Assembly (NCBI RefSeq): GCF_046237605.1
Contig: NZ_CP143542.1
Span: 496,001 to 560,000 of the forward strand
Length of the DNA stretch: 64,000 bases
Direction: 5' to 3'
Source of the DNA: Paraperibacillus marinus
GTDB taxonomy: Bacteria > Bacillota > Bacilli > Bacillales > DSM-1321
Shown here: positions 37,701 through 46,218 of the stretch, in pieces
Layout of the letters: the number at the start of each line of letters is the position of its first letter
How positions within the stretch are numbered: the first letter of the stretch is position 1
Notes under the pieces: generated by a model
Told to the model about the DNA's origin: nothing
Seen by the model: the letters and a program-made list of their open reading frames with translations, nothing else
The model's database searches: none
Position numbers and translations under genes: made by a program

Positions 37701-38422
37701 TTGAAGGATGCCTTGCTATTTTTATCCCAATTCACGTAAAAGCCGTACACTTCCTGTTTGGACTGGGGTTGTTTCGCAGGAAGGAGTCCAGGCTTCCCGT
37801 TGTCCTTCTTCTGGACAGCAGCCTGTTCCTCAAGCGGCTCATTAACCGGGATAATTCCGCTCTCCTCTGTCTTTTTACTAAGCTGAAGCCCGGGAAATGC
37901 CGGATCGGCATGGAGGCTTTGGATAAAATAGGTCGAGACCAGGACAATCAGGATCGTGAAGCCGATGGTCATGCGCATGATGATCGACCAGCGTCTTTTC
38001 GCCGGATCGAGGAACACCTGATCCTGATTTTCGCCCTCTTTTCTCAGCCCCAAATTATAAAACCAATGGAAGAAAAAATAACAGAGCAGACCGACAATAC
38101 CGCCGAGGAGCCCGGCTGCCAGACTGTCAGACGATTGAAATCTTTCCTGAATCATGGAAAACAGCTGATACTTCTCCAAGGCGCCCATTTCAATCCCGGG
38201 CAGGTCCCGCATATTCGGAATGAAGGTTGTAATCAGCGCCCCCAGCAGCAGCGCAATGATATTAAGACGGAATATAAGTGAAAAGGCAATGAACAATGGA
38301 ATTCGAAAAGAATCCAGCGGCAAAAATGCCAGAAAAAACCCAAGTGTACTCGCGACCGCCCCGGCATTGCCCGTAACAGGCGCAAACAGCGAGCCGACAG
38401 TCCACCTAAACATTCGATTCAT
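34736..38422 (-). CDS. Membrane GH18 - NodB deacetylase - GT2 synthase fusion, 1228 aa
   Basis: Three catalytic domains in one membrane protein. Residues 1-165 hold several membrane helices of DUF2062-like wording. Residues 210-530 form a GH18 domain with FDGINIDFEEV near 330. Residues 590-790 form a NodB polysaccharide deacetylase with LSFDDGPDP near 602 and NHTYTHADM. After a helix near 820-845, residues 860-1100 form a GT2 synthase with VVIAAYNEE, LDADT, EDTD and QRYRWVYG near 1079, then C-terminal helices. Such parts make, deacetylate and trim poly-N-acetylglucosamine in separate Pga/Ica proteins. It stands alone. Confidence 0.87.
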   Translation of the reverse strand: MNRMFRWTVGSLFAPVTGNAGAVASTLGFFLAFLPLDSFRIPLFIAFSLIFRLNIIALLLGALITTFIPNMRDLPGIEMGALEKYQLFSMIQERFQSSDSLAAGLLGGIVGLLCYFFFHWFYNLGLRKEGENQDQVFLDPAKRRWSIIMRMTIGFTILIVLVSTYFIQSLHADPAFPGLQLSKKTEESGIIPVNEPLEEQAAVQKKDNGKPGLLPAKQPQSKQEVYGFYVNWDKNSKASFKQNMNSITTVVPEWLQLTPDLTLKTNTDIEIADRAKAADVKVLPLVNNYIDNKWDGDILHRLFTTPGAEEKFIERMLAYVTIMKFDGINIDFEEVHSKDKVQFTQFMNKVYRAFHQKGLIVTVDVPPDNPSFDYKSLSASSDRMFIMMYDHHYSMSRPGPIASTQWVKEKLMKLDIPSDKLVVSLGNYGYDWEENSKKPAAELAFRDIMQLGSRTDLKIHWHEQFGNPYFQYKKNGKKHTVWFLDGASFYNQMKLAAGSGAAGIAVWRLGSEDPAIWKYINKPKEIQDPTRALTLLAGPEPVHYSGKGEIVELASPAQPGKRNIKLGPDGLIQTGSYKKLPKPYEVVRHGKPRGKEIVLSFDDGPDPAYTPKILDILDKNDIKGTFFIVGENALMHPELVKRLHREGHEIGNHTYTHADMAKSTPYQTKMELNATQRLFQGITGHSMTLFRPPYTAGASPRTKEELTPIERAQELGYTMVSKEIDGGDWKGIQGSDIVSEVLKQLPNGNVILLHDSGGDRTSTIEALPLIIKELKDRGYTFTTVGGLLGKSESDIMPAANPDSPYLIYDKAVFMAMKAWHSGLSILFYSAIFLGILRLIVFIFLSRKQIKRYKAKEADPGYTPNVSVVIAAYNEERVICKTIQSILESHYKNFEILVIDDGSKDGTAAIVQAAYADQPLVRLIKKPNGGKSSAVNLGFKEARGEIVVALDADTLIAEDAITLLVQHFKQESVAAVSGNVKVGNRNNLLTKWQHIEYVTGFNLERRAFAALNCITVVPGAIGAWRKSAVEEAGYFQEDTLAEDTDITLTLLRSGHRIEFEEKAYAFTEAPEDIRSLAKQRYRWVYGTLQCLWKHRTALFNKKNKSLGYIALPNMWIFQYVYQTIAPLADLLFILALFNTRPEKAAIGFGLFYLLDLCAALYAFRLEKESPRPLVSLFLQRILYKHLMTYVVIKSILSALRGVTVGWGKLKRKGNATQETSIVEDREEAV

Positions 38423-38702
38423 GAAAATATCCTCCTAAGGTGCCGTGTTAAATATGTATGGATTGTTATGCAGTTTGATATGTATGTAAGAATAGCCAGT
38501 ATGTCAAAAAGTCCAACAACAAAGTCTTAGGAGAAAGAGTGTGAATTGTGGGGGTAGGCTGATAGGTTTCTAATTTAATTTTTGTTGGAAAAGGAGGATG
38601 GGACTGTAAAAAAAACTATATGAGGTTCAAACTGGAAGAAAGTTGTTTTTAATAGATAGAAATGAATAGCGCTGGAAAATAACAATGAGGCGGGGGATTT
38701 CA

Positions 38703-39116
38703 GTGGATAAAGAAAGAGAAAAAGTGATTGTAAAAGCATTTTTCACGAAAAGGCTCCAGGACAGGGTAATGTTCGAGCTGTCTTCAGCTAAGAAGCGTAC
38801 AGATGCCTTAAGCCGTCTTTGTCATTCTTATAGAGAAACCCTGCGGGAAGAATACCTGTTCAGCATTCCAAAACCAAACTCAGAAGCAAAAGCAATAGAA
38901 AAGCTGTTAAAGCAACATGGTGCAGGGGACACCTGCTATGTCATTTCCTGGAATGATGAAATAGACGGCAGAGAGCTGCCCCTGACCATTGCCCTGGAAC
39001 GAGCTGTAGGAATGGGAATGCCGTCCCTTGTTTCCTGTATTCCTGGCAGCCTTGCTTATTTTCAGGCTGAGCAGGAGGTTCTTCCTTCACCAAGATATTT
39101 ATTGAAACGACCGTAA
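38703..39116 (+). CDS. Hypothetical protein, 137 aa
   Basis: A soluble, Lys/Glu-rich protein (KEREKVIVKAFFTKRLQDRV) ending in PRYLLKRP, with a GDTCYVISWNDEIDGRELPL segment. The GTG at 38703 is preferred over the ATG at 38685 because AGGCGGGGG lies just upstream of it. No family recognised. It is separated from neighbours by AT-rich leader sequence (38423-38702). Confidence 0.6.
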   Translation: MDKEREKVIVKAFFTKRLQDRVMFELSSAKKRTDALSRLCHSYRETLREEYLFSIPKPNSEAKAIEKLLKQHGAGDTCYVISWNDEIDGRELPLTIALERAVGMGMPSLVSCIPGSLAYFQAEQEVLPSPRYLLKRP

Positions 39117-39206
39117 TAAAATAATGGGGAGCAGGGAACAGAAGGAAGCCGCTTATAGAATGTCGAAATAAAGCATATAGAGAATAAAATTTCGGAGGTT
39201 TTTATA

Positions 39207-39742
39207 ATGGACCAGCAGGAATTTTGGAGTTTAATTGAAAGTCCAGAGAAGCTGATGATCAGGCGGACTGGTTGACAGAGGTACTATCTCAAAAAAGTTT
39301 AGAGGAAATTATAGATTTCGAATTTGTGTTTCAGCGTTTAATGAACGCCAGTTATACATCACGTTTGTGGGGAGCCGCATTTGTTTTGATGGGCGGCTGT
39401 TCGGATGATGCTTTTGATTATTTTCGCGGATGGCTGATCGGCCAGGGAGAAGAAACATTTAATAAAGTCATGAAAGACCCTGAATTTCTAGCAGAATATA
39501 TAAATGAAGACAACCTTGATGAAGAAGGATTTCCACAAAACGAAGAATTGCTTTCGGTTGGAATGGATGCCTATACCCTCTTTAAAAAAGGGGATACAGA
39601 ATGGGATGACAAAATTCATGATGAGTTATTAGGTGACCTTGATAAAAAGGGATTGCAGTCTGCTGAGGAAGTAGATTTTGACTGGGAAGAAGATGAACTG
39701 GAAAGCTTGTATCCAGTCTTATGGGAAAGATTTGGGGAATAA
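39207..39742 (+). pseudogene. DUF4240-family gene with an internal frameshift
   Basis: ATG at 39207 with CGGAGG upstream opens MDQQEFWSLIESPEK in one frame. The family continues in another frame from about 39254 as DDQADWLTEV, LEEIIDFEFVF, WGAAFVLMGGCSDDAFDYFR and GWLIGQGEE, then to the stop at 39742. One base is missing near 39244-39253. The span is 536 bases, one short of a whole number of codons. DUF4240 proteins are small soluble proteins of unknown role in Bacillus and other bacteria. It is either a disrupted gene or a sequencing error. Confidence 0.78.
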
Positions 39743-39897
39743 CCATTAGGCTAGAAGTGTTTACATGGCCTTTCTACAGTTCAATTCTCATGGACGAAAG
39801 GGCAGGTTAGTGTAATAAGAGACAACTGGTATGGCATATTAGACACAAAGACCACAGTAAAAAGGGAGCGTCACTTATGTGACACTCCTGTGAGCGC

Positions 39898-40368
39898 TTA
39901 ATCCCATATTCGAATTCTTGGTATTCCTGCTGATCTCAAGTAATCCAATAACTGACCGGTATGAACAGATTCATGATAGGCAATGCGCAATAGCATGTCA
40001 CCCAAATCTCGTATATAACCTGAATCAGAACGGTCAATCTTTATATTACTTAAGTCCTCTTCTGAGTAGGACTTGATTGTATTCATAAATTGCTTTCGAT
40101 ATGGTTCTGCAAAATCCAATTCTGATTTGACAGTAGTAAAAGGTCGATTTTCGAACGGAGAATCGAAAAGGGATAAACTCTTTCGATTATTAAGTGCCAG
40201 GTGATAATAATGCTCACTCTCTAGCACATGCCTGATCATTTCTAGGCATGTCATTGCTTCGTCATCAGGCTTCCAGTTTAACTTATTATCAGGAATGGAA
40301 TTCCAGACTTTAATACTTCTTCTTCTAACTTCATTGAAGTTAAAAATTATTAAATTAGTTGAGTTCAT
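39898..40368 (-). CDS. DinB-family protein
   Basis: A 156-residue four-helix-bundle protein of the DinB/YfiT type. The metal-binding histidines are visible in RHVLESEHYYHLAL and YHESVHTGQLLDYL, and the middle matches LNWKPDDEAMTCLEMI. Some members are thiol S-transferases; most are uncharacterised. Upstream on the minus strand is a GGAGG-like site. Confidence 0.85.
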   Translation of the reverse strand: MNSTNLIIFNFNEVRRRSIKVWNSIPDNKLNWKPDDEAMTCLEMIRHVLESEHYYHLALNNRKSLSLFDSPFENRPFTTVKSELDFAEPYRKQFMNTIKSYSEEDLSNIKIDRSDSGYIRDLGDMLLRIAYHESVHTGQLLDYLRSAGIPRIRIWD

Positions 40369-40674
40369 AATATCCTCCGTCGCTAATTATATTTTTAATA
40401 TACACGAATGAACATTCGTATTGAAGAGCTTTTACACAAAAAAACAATAAAACACGGCCGTGTTTAGTAGAGGAATAGTCTCGGTGCATAACGGGATTTT
40501 TACTTAGTTTGATCTTCGAGTGTGTTAATTGACTTAACTAAAAAGATACCAGTAGCTGTTTAAAGACCTGCTAAATACGAGGTCTTTTTAATTTCTTTAT
40601 GTTTTTTGTCATTATCCTTATAATGGAAATTGAGGCAGCAATGACAAAAAAAGTATAGATAAGGGGGAAACTCG
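40369..40674. other. Intergenic region with a terminator-like hairpin
   Basis: No gene. At 40562-40592 AAAGACC pairs with GGTCTTTTT. ACACGGCCGTGT near 40450 is a short palindrome. The ribosome binding site AAGGGGGAAA of the TerD-VWA gene is at its right end. Confidence 0.5.
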
Positions 40675-41928
40675 ATGAACGTAACCAAACTGCCGGCTGG
40701 AGCGAACGCGCCAGTTGCCAAAACTGGAAAAGTGGAACTAAGGGTGGAATGGAACCAGTCACCGTGCGACCTGGATATTGCGAACTTCATGGTGGGAAAT
40801 AACGGGAAGGTCCTGTCAGACGATTACATGATCTTCTATAACCAGCCGGAAGATCCGGAAAGAAGTGTAAGCTTTTCAAATAACGGCGCTAATGGAGTAA
40901 GCTTTACCATCGATTTGGACAGGATTTCCCCGGCCGTTGAAAAATGTGTATTCACAGCAACCCTTGATGGAGCTGAAACATTCAGAGGCGTCCAGGGCTG
41001 CAGACTGATAGTAAAAAAAGAAGGTAATGAAATTGTTTACGAAGTGACCGGTGCTGCTGAAGAACGGGCACTTGTTGTGGCAGAACTGTACAGGCATTCA
41101 TCCGGATTCAAAATCAGGGGAATTGGACGAGGCTTTAACGGCGGATTAAAGCCGCTGGCTGAAGCACATGGAGTTGCCGTGGAAGATGAAGCTCCGGCAC
41201 CTGCTCCTCAGCCGGCTCCAGCACCTGTAAAAGTCAATTTAACAAAAATTGATTTGTTAAAGGAAAAAGTGGTTGTTTCTCTTGAGAAGAAAAACATCCG
41301 GACAGAAAAAGCGCGTGTGGTTGCCGTTCTGGATGCGTCAGGGTCGATGGCTGGTTTGTACCGGAAAGGGACGGTCCAGCGTGCATTTGAACGGGCGCTT
41401 GCTGTTGCTGCGTGCTTTGATGATGACGGCGAGATGGATGTGTTTTTCTTTGCCGACAAGACATTCAACGCACCAAGCGTAACCGAGAGGGATTTTGAAA
41501 ACTACATAGAAAGAACTTATCCTGGTCCCGGAATTACGAAGAAACCAAAAATCGGATATGGCAACAACGAACCGGATGTGATGGCGAAGGTAATCCGAAA
41601 ATATACTAAAGAATCACCGCGGTTTGATATTCCCACGTATGTTTTGTTCTTCAGTGACGGAGGCATTTACAAAGACAAGGAAATTGGAAAGCTCTTGAAA
41701 GAAGCTTCCAGCAAAAATATTTTCTGGCAGTTCATCGGAATAGGAAAAGCCAAATTCGGCATTCTTCAGAAATTGGATGACCTTCCGGGACGTGAGGTGG
41801 ACAATGCAGATTTCTTCAGCTTTAGAGATCTCGACAAAGTAACAGATGAAGAGCTTTATGACCGCTTATTCAATGAGTTCCCTGGATGGCTGAGAGAAGT
41901 TCGGAGAAAAGGAATTTTAGCTCAGTAA
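40675..41928 (+). CDS. TerD-like domain fused to a von Willebrand factor A domain (TerF-like)
   Basis: A 417-residue protein. Residues 1-165 match the TerD fold (KTGKVELRVEWNQSPCDLDI; FSNNGANGVSFTIDLDRISP). A Pro/Ala-rich linker sits near 180-192, and a VWA domain fills about 210-415, with the MIDAS motif DASGSM near 219. TerD proteins bind calcium and take part in tellurite/chemical stress and phage resistance. No other ter gene is adjacent, so it may act on its own or with a distant ter cluster. Confidence 0.87.
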   Translation: MNVTKLPAGANAPVAKTGKVELRVEWNQSPCDLDIANFMVGNNGKVLSDDYMIFYNQPEDPERSVSFSNNGANGVSFTIDLDRISPAVEKCVFTATLDGAETFRGVQGCRLIVKKEGNEIVYEVTGAAEERALVVAELYRHSSGFKIRGIGRGFNGGLKPLAEAHGVAVEDEAPAPAPQPAPAPVKVNLTKIDLLKEKVVVSLEKKNIRTEKARVVAVLDASGSMAGLYRKGTVQRAFERALAVAACFDDDGEMDVFFFADKTFNAPSVTERDFENYIERTYPGPGITKKPKIGYGNNEPDVMAKVIRKYTKESPRFDIPTYVLFFSDGGIYKDKEIGKLLKEASSKNIFWQFIGIGKAKFGILQKLDDLPGREVDNADFFSFRDLDKVTDEELYDRLFNEFPGWLREVRRKGILAQ

Positions 41929-42014
41929 AGGTGTTCGGGTGCGCCTGGTGCACTAGGAGGCAAAACTGCGCCCAGCCTTAAAATTAGTAGTCATAGTAGA
42001 GGCAGGGAGAAACC

Positions 42015-42863
42015 ATGAAGCAATCCACAGTCAGAATAGAAGGAAAGAATGTTCATTATTATGAATGGGGAACAAAGAATAAGCAGGCAATAGTATGTTT
42101 CCATGGACTTGGAAATAGTGGTGCTTCCTTTTTAGAGTTAGCTGAGCATCTAATGGATCATTACCATATTATTTCGTTTGATAATCCAGGTCATGGGAAG
42201 ACATCATCATTTGAAAAGGAAGAGGAATATCTATTCTCAAGCATAGCGAATTGGTATGGGCGTGTACTTCAGCTGGTGGTAAGCGGCCCGTTCTATATTT
42301 TAGGTCATTCCTGGGGAGCTGATATTGCCTTGCATTTTGCTAAGCAGTTTCCTGAAAAAGTGAAGGGAATCATCCTCCTTGATGGCGGCTATACATTCCC
42401 GGATTATCAGGAAGATATGACGTTTTCAAAGGTATACGAAGGGTGGGAACATTATCTCGATCATTCCTCTGTTTTCAACACTTGGACAGAAGTGGAAAAT
42501 GAGTATAAAGCCTATTCGAAAAGGTGGAATGAAAAAATTGAATACATGGTCTCGGAAAACTTTACTAAAGAAAACACATATGAACTGATCAGTTCAAAGT
42601 TTACTGTTTTATCGATTATTAAAGCCTTTTTTAAAGAAGGGTTTACAACAACTTATGAATATATCAAATCTCCCTTATTGCTGATTCATGCAACTCTTCC
42701 GATTGAGTTAGAACATGCCAGAGAGAAGGGAATCAACCACTTGAAGCAAAGCGTCAGTGATGTAACGATTATCACTATGGATGAAACCGGACATATGGTC
42801 CAATGGGATGACCCTGGGTTTGCTGCTGATGGAATTCATAAGTGGATAAATAGAACTTTTTAA
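42015..42863 (+). CDS. Alpha/beta hydrolase
   Basis: A 282-residue hydrolase-fold protein. The nucleophile elbow is LGHSWGADIA (Ser in GxSxG). The C-terminal catalytic His lies in DETGHMVQWDDP, and an oxyanion region is at CFHGLGNSGASF. No signal peptide. Substrate unknown. A GCAGGGAG ribosome binding site precedes the ATG. Confidence 0.87.
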   Translation: MKQSTVRIEGKNVHYYEWGTKNKQAIVCFHGLGNSGASFLELAEHLMDHYHIISFDNPGHGKTSSFEKEEEYLFSSIANWYGRVLQLVVSGPFYILGHSWGADIALHFAKQFPEKVKGIILLDGGYTFPDYQEDMTFSKVYEGWEHYLDHSSVFNTWTEVENEYKAYSKRWNEKIEYMVSENFTKENTYELISSKFTVLSIIKAFFKEGFTTTYEYIKSPLLLIHATLPIELEHAREKGINHLKQSVSDVTIITMDETGHMVQWDDPGFAADGIHKWINRTF

Positions 42864-42975
42864 ATTAGCCGTTTATAGAATTTTGATGTGTTTGGGAAAA
42901 TTTTGAAACATATCCATTTGTAATGCGTATTATAGAAATAAGGGAACAGCATTAAGAACAAGGAGGCAGGAAACA

Positions 42976-43239
42976 ATGGGCTTATACGCAACCCTGGCGG
43001 TTATTGGCTGCTATATCTTGTTATCATTCATCCTTTTACCTATGCAATATAAGTACATGAAACAAGTAAAAGAAATAAAAGCCAGAAGTAAGGCACTAGG
43101 ATTAACCCAGGAAGAATATTACGACAAAATGAGTTTTGAAATGCAGGAATTACATTTTAATGCACAAGGAAACCCTCTGTTTATAGGGGCAAACATTTTA
43201 GCGAATCTATTATATAATTGGAGACAAAAAAGAAAATAA
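42976..43239 (+). CDS. DUF3949-family small membrane protein, 87 aa
   Basis: A hydrophobic N-terminal helix (TLAVIGCYILLSFILLPM) followed by a basic helix (KYMKQVKEIKARSKALGL). It matches the Bacillus-specific DUF3949 layout. AAGGAGG precedes the ATG. Function unknown. Confidence 0.75.
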   Translation: MGLYATLAVIGCYILLSFILLPMQYKYMKQVKEIKARSKALGLTQEEYYDKMSFEMQELHFNAQGNPLFIGANILANLLYNWRQKRK

Positions 43240-43251
43240 GGTATAAGAGTT

Positions 43252-43277
43252 AAAAGGTTGCTTTAGCAGCCTTTTTC
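43252..43277 (+). terminator. Terminator after the DUF3949 gene
   Basis: AAAAGGTTGCTTTAGCAGCCTTTTT forms a compact hairpin with a T-run. Confidence 0.8.
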
Positions 43278-43365
43278 TGTGGAAAAGGGGTTCCTTTCCA
43301 TGAAGGGTTGCGAGTAGAAAAAACTCATGTTTGTTTTCTGTGGGAAATAAAGGAGTGACTTTCAA

Positions 43366-44160
43366 ATGCCCAATCCGCACAATGAAGAAAAGTTAACAGG
43401 AGGAAACGTTTCAGACGTATATCGTTCGGAGGATACGGTTCGACGGGAATTAAAGCCTGGCAGTGAGAGGATACATAGATTATTGCAGCATTTGGAAAGC
43501 AGGGGCTTTGATTATGCACCGAAGTTTTTAGGGATTGACGAGAAAAATAGAGAAATATTGTCGTATATTGAGGGAGAAGCCGGACACTATCCTTTAAAAG
43601 ATTATATGTGGTCTCATGATGCTTTAAAGGGAATAGCCGCAATGCTTCGTCAATATCATGATGCTGTGAGTGATTTTCCCTCATTAAATGAGTGGCCGCC
43701 CATGGATAACACTCCGGATCCTGCAGAGGTTGTATGCCATAATGACTTTGCTGTTTATAACATCATTTTCAAGCATGAAAGGCCAGCCGGCATTATTGAT
43801 TTTGATGTAGCGGCTCCCGGTCCAAGACTTTGGGACATTGCCTATGCTCTCTACACATGTGTTCCATTAAGCAGACATTATTATACTGAAGAAGGCGAGG
43901 AAGTTCCATATACCCAAGCTCATGATGCCGAACGTATAAGGGAAAGAGTGGATCTGTTTTTTGAATCCTACGGTATGGAGGGAATGAAAGCCGGATATTT
44001 AGATATGGTCCTGCTGCGATTGGAAGGGTTGTGCAGGTACATGAAAAGAAAAGCAGGTGAAGGAGACCCCGCTTTTCAGAAGATGGTAGATGAAGGCCAT
44101 TATGAACATTATCAAAGGGATATTAAATTCATTAACGAACATGGAAGAGAGTGGATCTAA
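43366..44160 (+). CDS. Aminoglycoside phosphotransferase-family kinase
   Basis: A 264-residue APH/choline-kinase-like protein. The catalytic loop is CHNDFAVYNIIF with the H-x-D and downstream Asn, and the metal site is GIIDFDVAAPGPRLWD. Members phosphorylate aminoglycosides, homoserine or other small molecules; resistance is not implied by this sequence. The N-terminal lobe is short and lacks a clear P-loop, as is normal. ATG at 43366 follows AAAGGAGTG. It ends in a terminator. Confidence 0.87.
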   Translation: MPNPHNEEKLTGGNVSDVYRSEDTVRRELKPGSERIHRLLQHLESRGFDYAPKFLGIDEKNREILSYIEGEAGHYPLKDYMWSHDALKGIAAMLRQYHDAVSDFPSLNEWPPMDNTPDPAEVVCHNDFAVYNIIFKHERPAGIIDFDVAAPGPRLWDIAYALYTCVPLSRHYYTEEGEEVPYTQAHDAERIRERVDLFFESYGMEGMKAGYLDMVLLRLEGLCRYMKRKAGEGDPAFQKMVDEGHYEHYQRDIKFINEHGREWI

Positions 44161-44187
44161 AGGAGCTGTGTCTTAGCTCCTTTTTCA
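44159..44187 (+). terminator. Terminator after the APH-family gene
   Basis: AAAGGAGCT pairs with AGCTCCTTT across GTGTCTT and is followed by a T-run; the hairpin begins at the stop codon. Confidence 0.85.
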
Positions 44188-44285
44188 TTATTGCAACAAT
44201 AAACACTTAACCGGTCGTGCCGATAATAAGTATGCAGGGAAGTCCCTTAAATCTATGAATGAAGAAATTTCAAAGGAGAAATCAT

Positions 44286-45326
44286 ATGAAATTAAATCGT
44301 TTTGCTTCTATTGCACTGGCGTCCGCTCTATCGTTCGGGCTGATAGGATGCCAGGCGGAAGGCAGCGTAGAGGAAAAGGGCAGTACAACGGCTGTAAAGG
44401 CGATGGAAACAGGGAAGCTGGCCCTCGCGGATGCTGATTTTGATAAAGCGAAAAGTAATTTTGAATTGGCCGTAGCCGAGGAGAAAGAAAATAAGGACGC
44501 AAAAAATTGGCTGCAGATGGCTAAGAATATGGATTTGCTGTCCACTCATCTGGAAAACAAAGAGATTGATAAAGCGGATGCCATCCTTTCCGTCATCAAG
44601 GAAGATGAATTATATGGGGCCATGAAAAGCCAGATTGACGGCTATGAGGGAGAGCTCACCTCCATGAAAGCAGATAAGGATAAGCTGGATGATGAGATAG
44701 CAGCCATGAATCAGCAATTGGATGAAGGTTCATATGATGAGGTCATCAAGCAGGGAACTGAACTGAAGGCGGGCCAAACTCTGACAGAAGAGCAGCTTAC
44801 GGCCCTCGATAGTATCGTAAAGAACGCCGCCGCTAAAAAGGAAGCCGCCGAAACAAAAAAACCGGAAACTCCTCAGGAAAAAGCACCTCAAGAGGAGTAT
44901 AAGGGGAAATTCTATTATAGCCCGTATACGAATACTAGATTCGGATTCACTGTGGAAGTACCTGCGACGTTCACCGCCGGCCCGGCACCTGACAACAATG
45001 ATGGAAGGGAATTCTACAGCGGGGATGCAGTCATCACGGCGTATGGGAGCAATATTAATATTATAGAGAATCATGAGACAATCGAAACGTATTATCACCG
45101 GGCACTGGATAATCTCTCAGGACCAGCTTCCTACCAGAAGCTGGGGAACGACTGGTATGTGGTTTCCTATATGGACGGAAGCAATATTGTCTATGAAAAA
45201 GCGATTATCGGCGAAGATATCATCTCTCATCTGACAATCACCTATCCCTCCCGTGCAAAAGCGTTCTACGAACCTATGGTCACACATGTTTCCAAGACCT
45301 TTAAAGGCGGCCAAACGGAACTATAG
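44286..45326 (+). CDS. Lipoprotein with helical-repeat domain, 346 aa
   Basis: Start ATG at 44286 with AAAGGAGAA upstream; signal RFASIALASALSFGLIGCQA with lipobox Cys gives an outer-face lipoprotein. About residues 30-190 are helical and repeat-like (LALADADFDKAKSNFELAV), a TPR-type scaffold; 205-346 is a beta-rich domain with PYTNTRFGFTVEVP. A partner protein is not obvious. The next gene, a zinc-ribbon membrane protein, follows after 54 bases and may be co-transcribed. Confidence 0.78.
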   Translation: MKLNRFASIALASALSFGLIGCQAEGSVEEKGSTTAVKAMETGKLALADADFDKAKSNFELAVAEEKENKDAKNWLQMAKNMDLLSTHLENKEIDKADAILSVIKEDELYGAMKSQIDGYEGELTSMKADKDKLDDEIAAMNQQLDEGSYDEVIKQGTELKAGQTLTEEQLTALDSIVKNAAAKKEAAETKKPETPQEKAPQEEYKGKFYYSPYTNTRFGFTVEVPATFTAGPAPDNNDGREFYSGDAVITAYGSNINIIENHETIETYYHRALDNLSGPASYQKLGNDWYVVSYMDGSNIVYEKAIIGEDIISHLTITYPSRAKAFYEPMVTHVSKTFKGGQTEL

Positions 45327-45380
45327 ACGGGGAATTACTTTTACTATATATAACAACTTTAGATAACTTGGAGGATTCAT

Positions 45381-46067
45381 ATGAGATTTTGTACACATTG
45401 CGGCAGTTCCCTTCCCGCACAGGCACAATTTTGCGGCGACTGCGGGTCGGCCGTTGTAAAAGAAGTCAGGGCAGCACAGGGAATCCAGGTGCCGGAAGGG
45501 GCTGTCAGCCAGTCACGGCCTTCGCAATTCGAAATGCTGAATAAATATGGCAGGAGGAAGGTTGGGCTTGCGGCGGCAGCTGCTGCCGTTATCTGCACTG
45601 CTTTCTATTTAATGTCGCCCAAACAGCTGAATGAACAGGAATACAGCCGGCTGGCCATTGATTTAATGGTGAAAGGAAAAATCGCACAGGAGGATTTCCG
45701 GGATGCGGTGGATGACTCTGGCGTCGATATCGGCCTTGAGCCCGATTGGTCGGAGGATTATAGAAAATTAGAAGGACCTGCCAAGGAGCTTGTAAAGGAT
45801 TACGAGGGAATCGTGGAGGAGCTTGAGGATGTGAAGCCGCCGGATACCTTCAAGTATGAACATGAAAATCTGCTGAAGGCCTTCAGTGCCCACGGGAACA
45901 TGGCTTCAAGCATCCGGTCCTATATGGCGACCGGTGATGACGAATACATGGAGTTAACCGATGAGTATGAAGATAAAGCGGATGAATATCTGGAGGAATC
46001 TGTCTTCGTGACTGACAGATACCAGGAACAAATCATGGATCGCTACAGGGCCATTGGGGCAGATTAA
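45381..46067 (+). CDS. Zinc-ribbon membrane protein
   Basis: A 228-residue protein. Residues 2-25 form a zinc ribbon (RFCTHCGSSL, QFCGDCGSA). A single membrane helix spans about residues 56-73 (KVGLAAAAAAVICTAFYL), followed by an extracytoplasmic helical acidic domain. Similar proteins occur next to lipoproteins in Bacillus, perhaps as envelope-stress scaffolds; function unproven. AACTTGGAGG precedes the ATG. Confidence 0.8.
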   Translation: MRFCTHCGSSLPAQAQFCGDCGSAVVKEVRAAQGIQVPEGAVSQSRPSQFEMLNKYGRRKVGLAAAAAAVICTAFYLMSPKQLNEQEYSRLAIDLMVKGKIAQEDFRDAVDDSGVDIGLEPDWSEDYRKLEGPAKELVKDYEGIVEELEDVKPPDTFKYEHENLLKAFSAHGNMASSIRSYMATGDDEYMELTDEYEDKADEYLEESVFVTDRYQEQIMDRYRAIGAD

Positions 46068-46095
46068 AGTTTGGATGGTTATTAATAAAGCGCAG

Positions 46096-46127
46096 AGAGT
46101 CTGAACGAACTATTCAGACTCTTTTTC
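46096..46127 (+). terminator. Terminator after the zinc-ribbon gene
   Basis: AGAGTCTGAA pairs with TTCAGACTCT and is followed by TTTTTCC. Confidence 0.9.
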
Positions 46128-46143
46128 CTGCGGAACGGCCGGC

Positions 46144-46172
46144 ATGACAACCCCGGTAACTTAGGCTATAAT
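46144..46172 (+). promoter_or_regulatory. SigA-type promoter of the metNIQ operon
   Basis: An ATGACA -35 box and a TATAAT -10 box are separated by exactly 17 bases. A start about 7 bases downstream would give a leader of only about 40 nucleotides, too short for an S-box riboswitch. Confidence 0.7.
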
Positions 46173-46187
46173 GAATAAATTGTCATT

Positions 46188-46218
46188 ACCCTTCCAATAA
46201 TAGAATGGGGTTTTTTTT
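46188..46218 (+). promoter_or_regulatory. Hairpin with U8 tract ending at the metN start codon
   Basis: ACCCTTC pairs with GAA and GGGT across AATAATA (small bulge), and the stem is followed by eight T residues directly abutting the ATG. In shape this is an intrinsic terminator or translation-blocking element placed on the start codon. It contains the only plausible ribosome-binding purines (ATGGGG). Control of initiation is likely but the effector is not visible. Confidence 0.5.

Noticed and set aside
46140..46218. S-box (SAM) riboswitch ahead of metNIQ
   Set aside because: The leader between the promoter and the start codon is only about 40 bases and lacks S-box motifs; only a hairpin is present.
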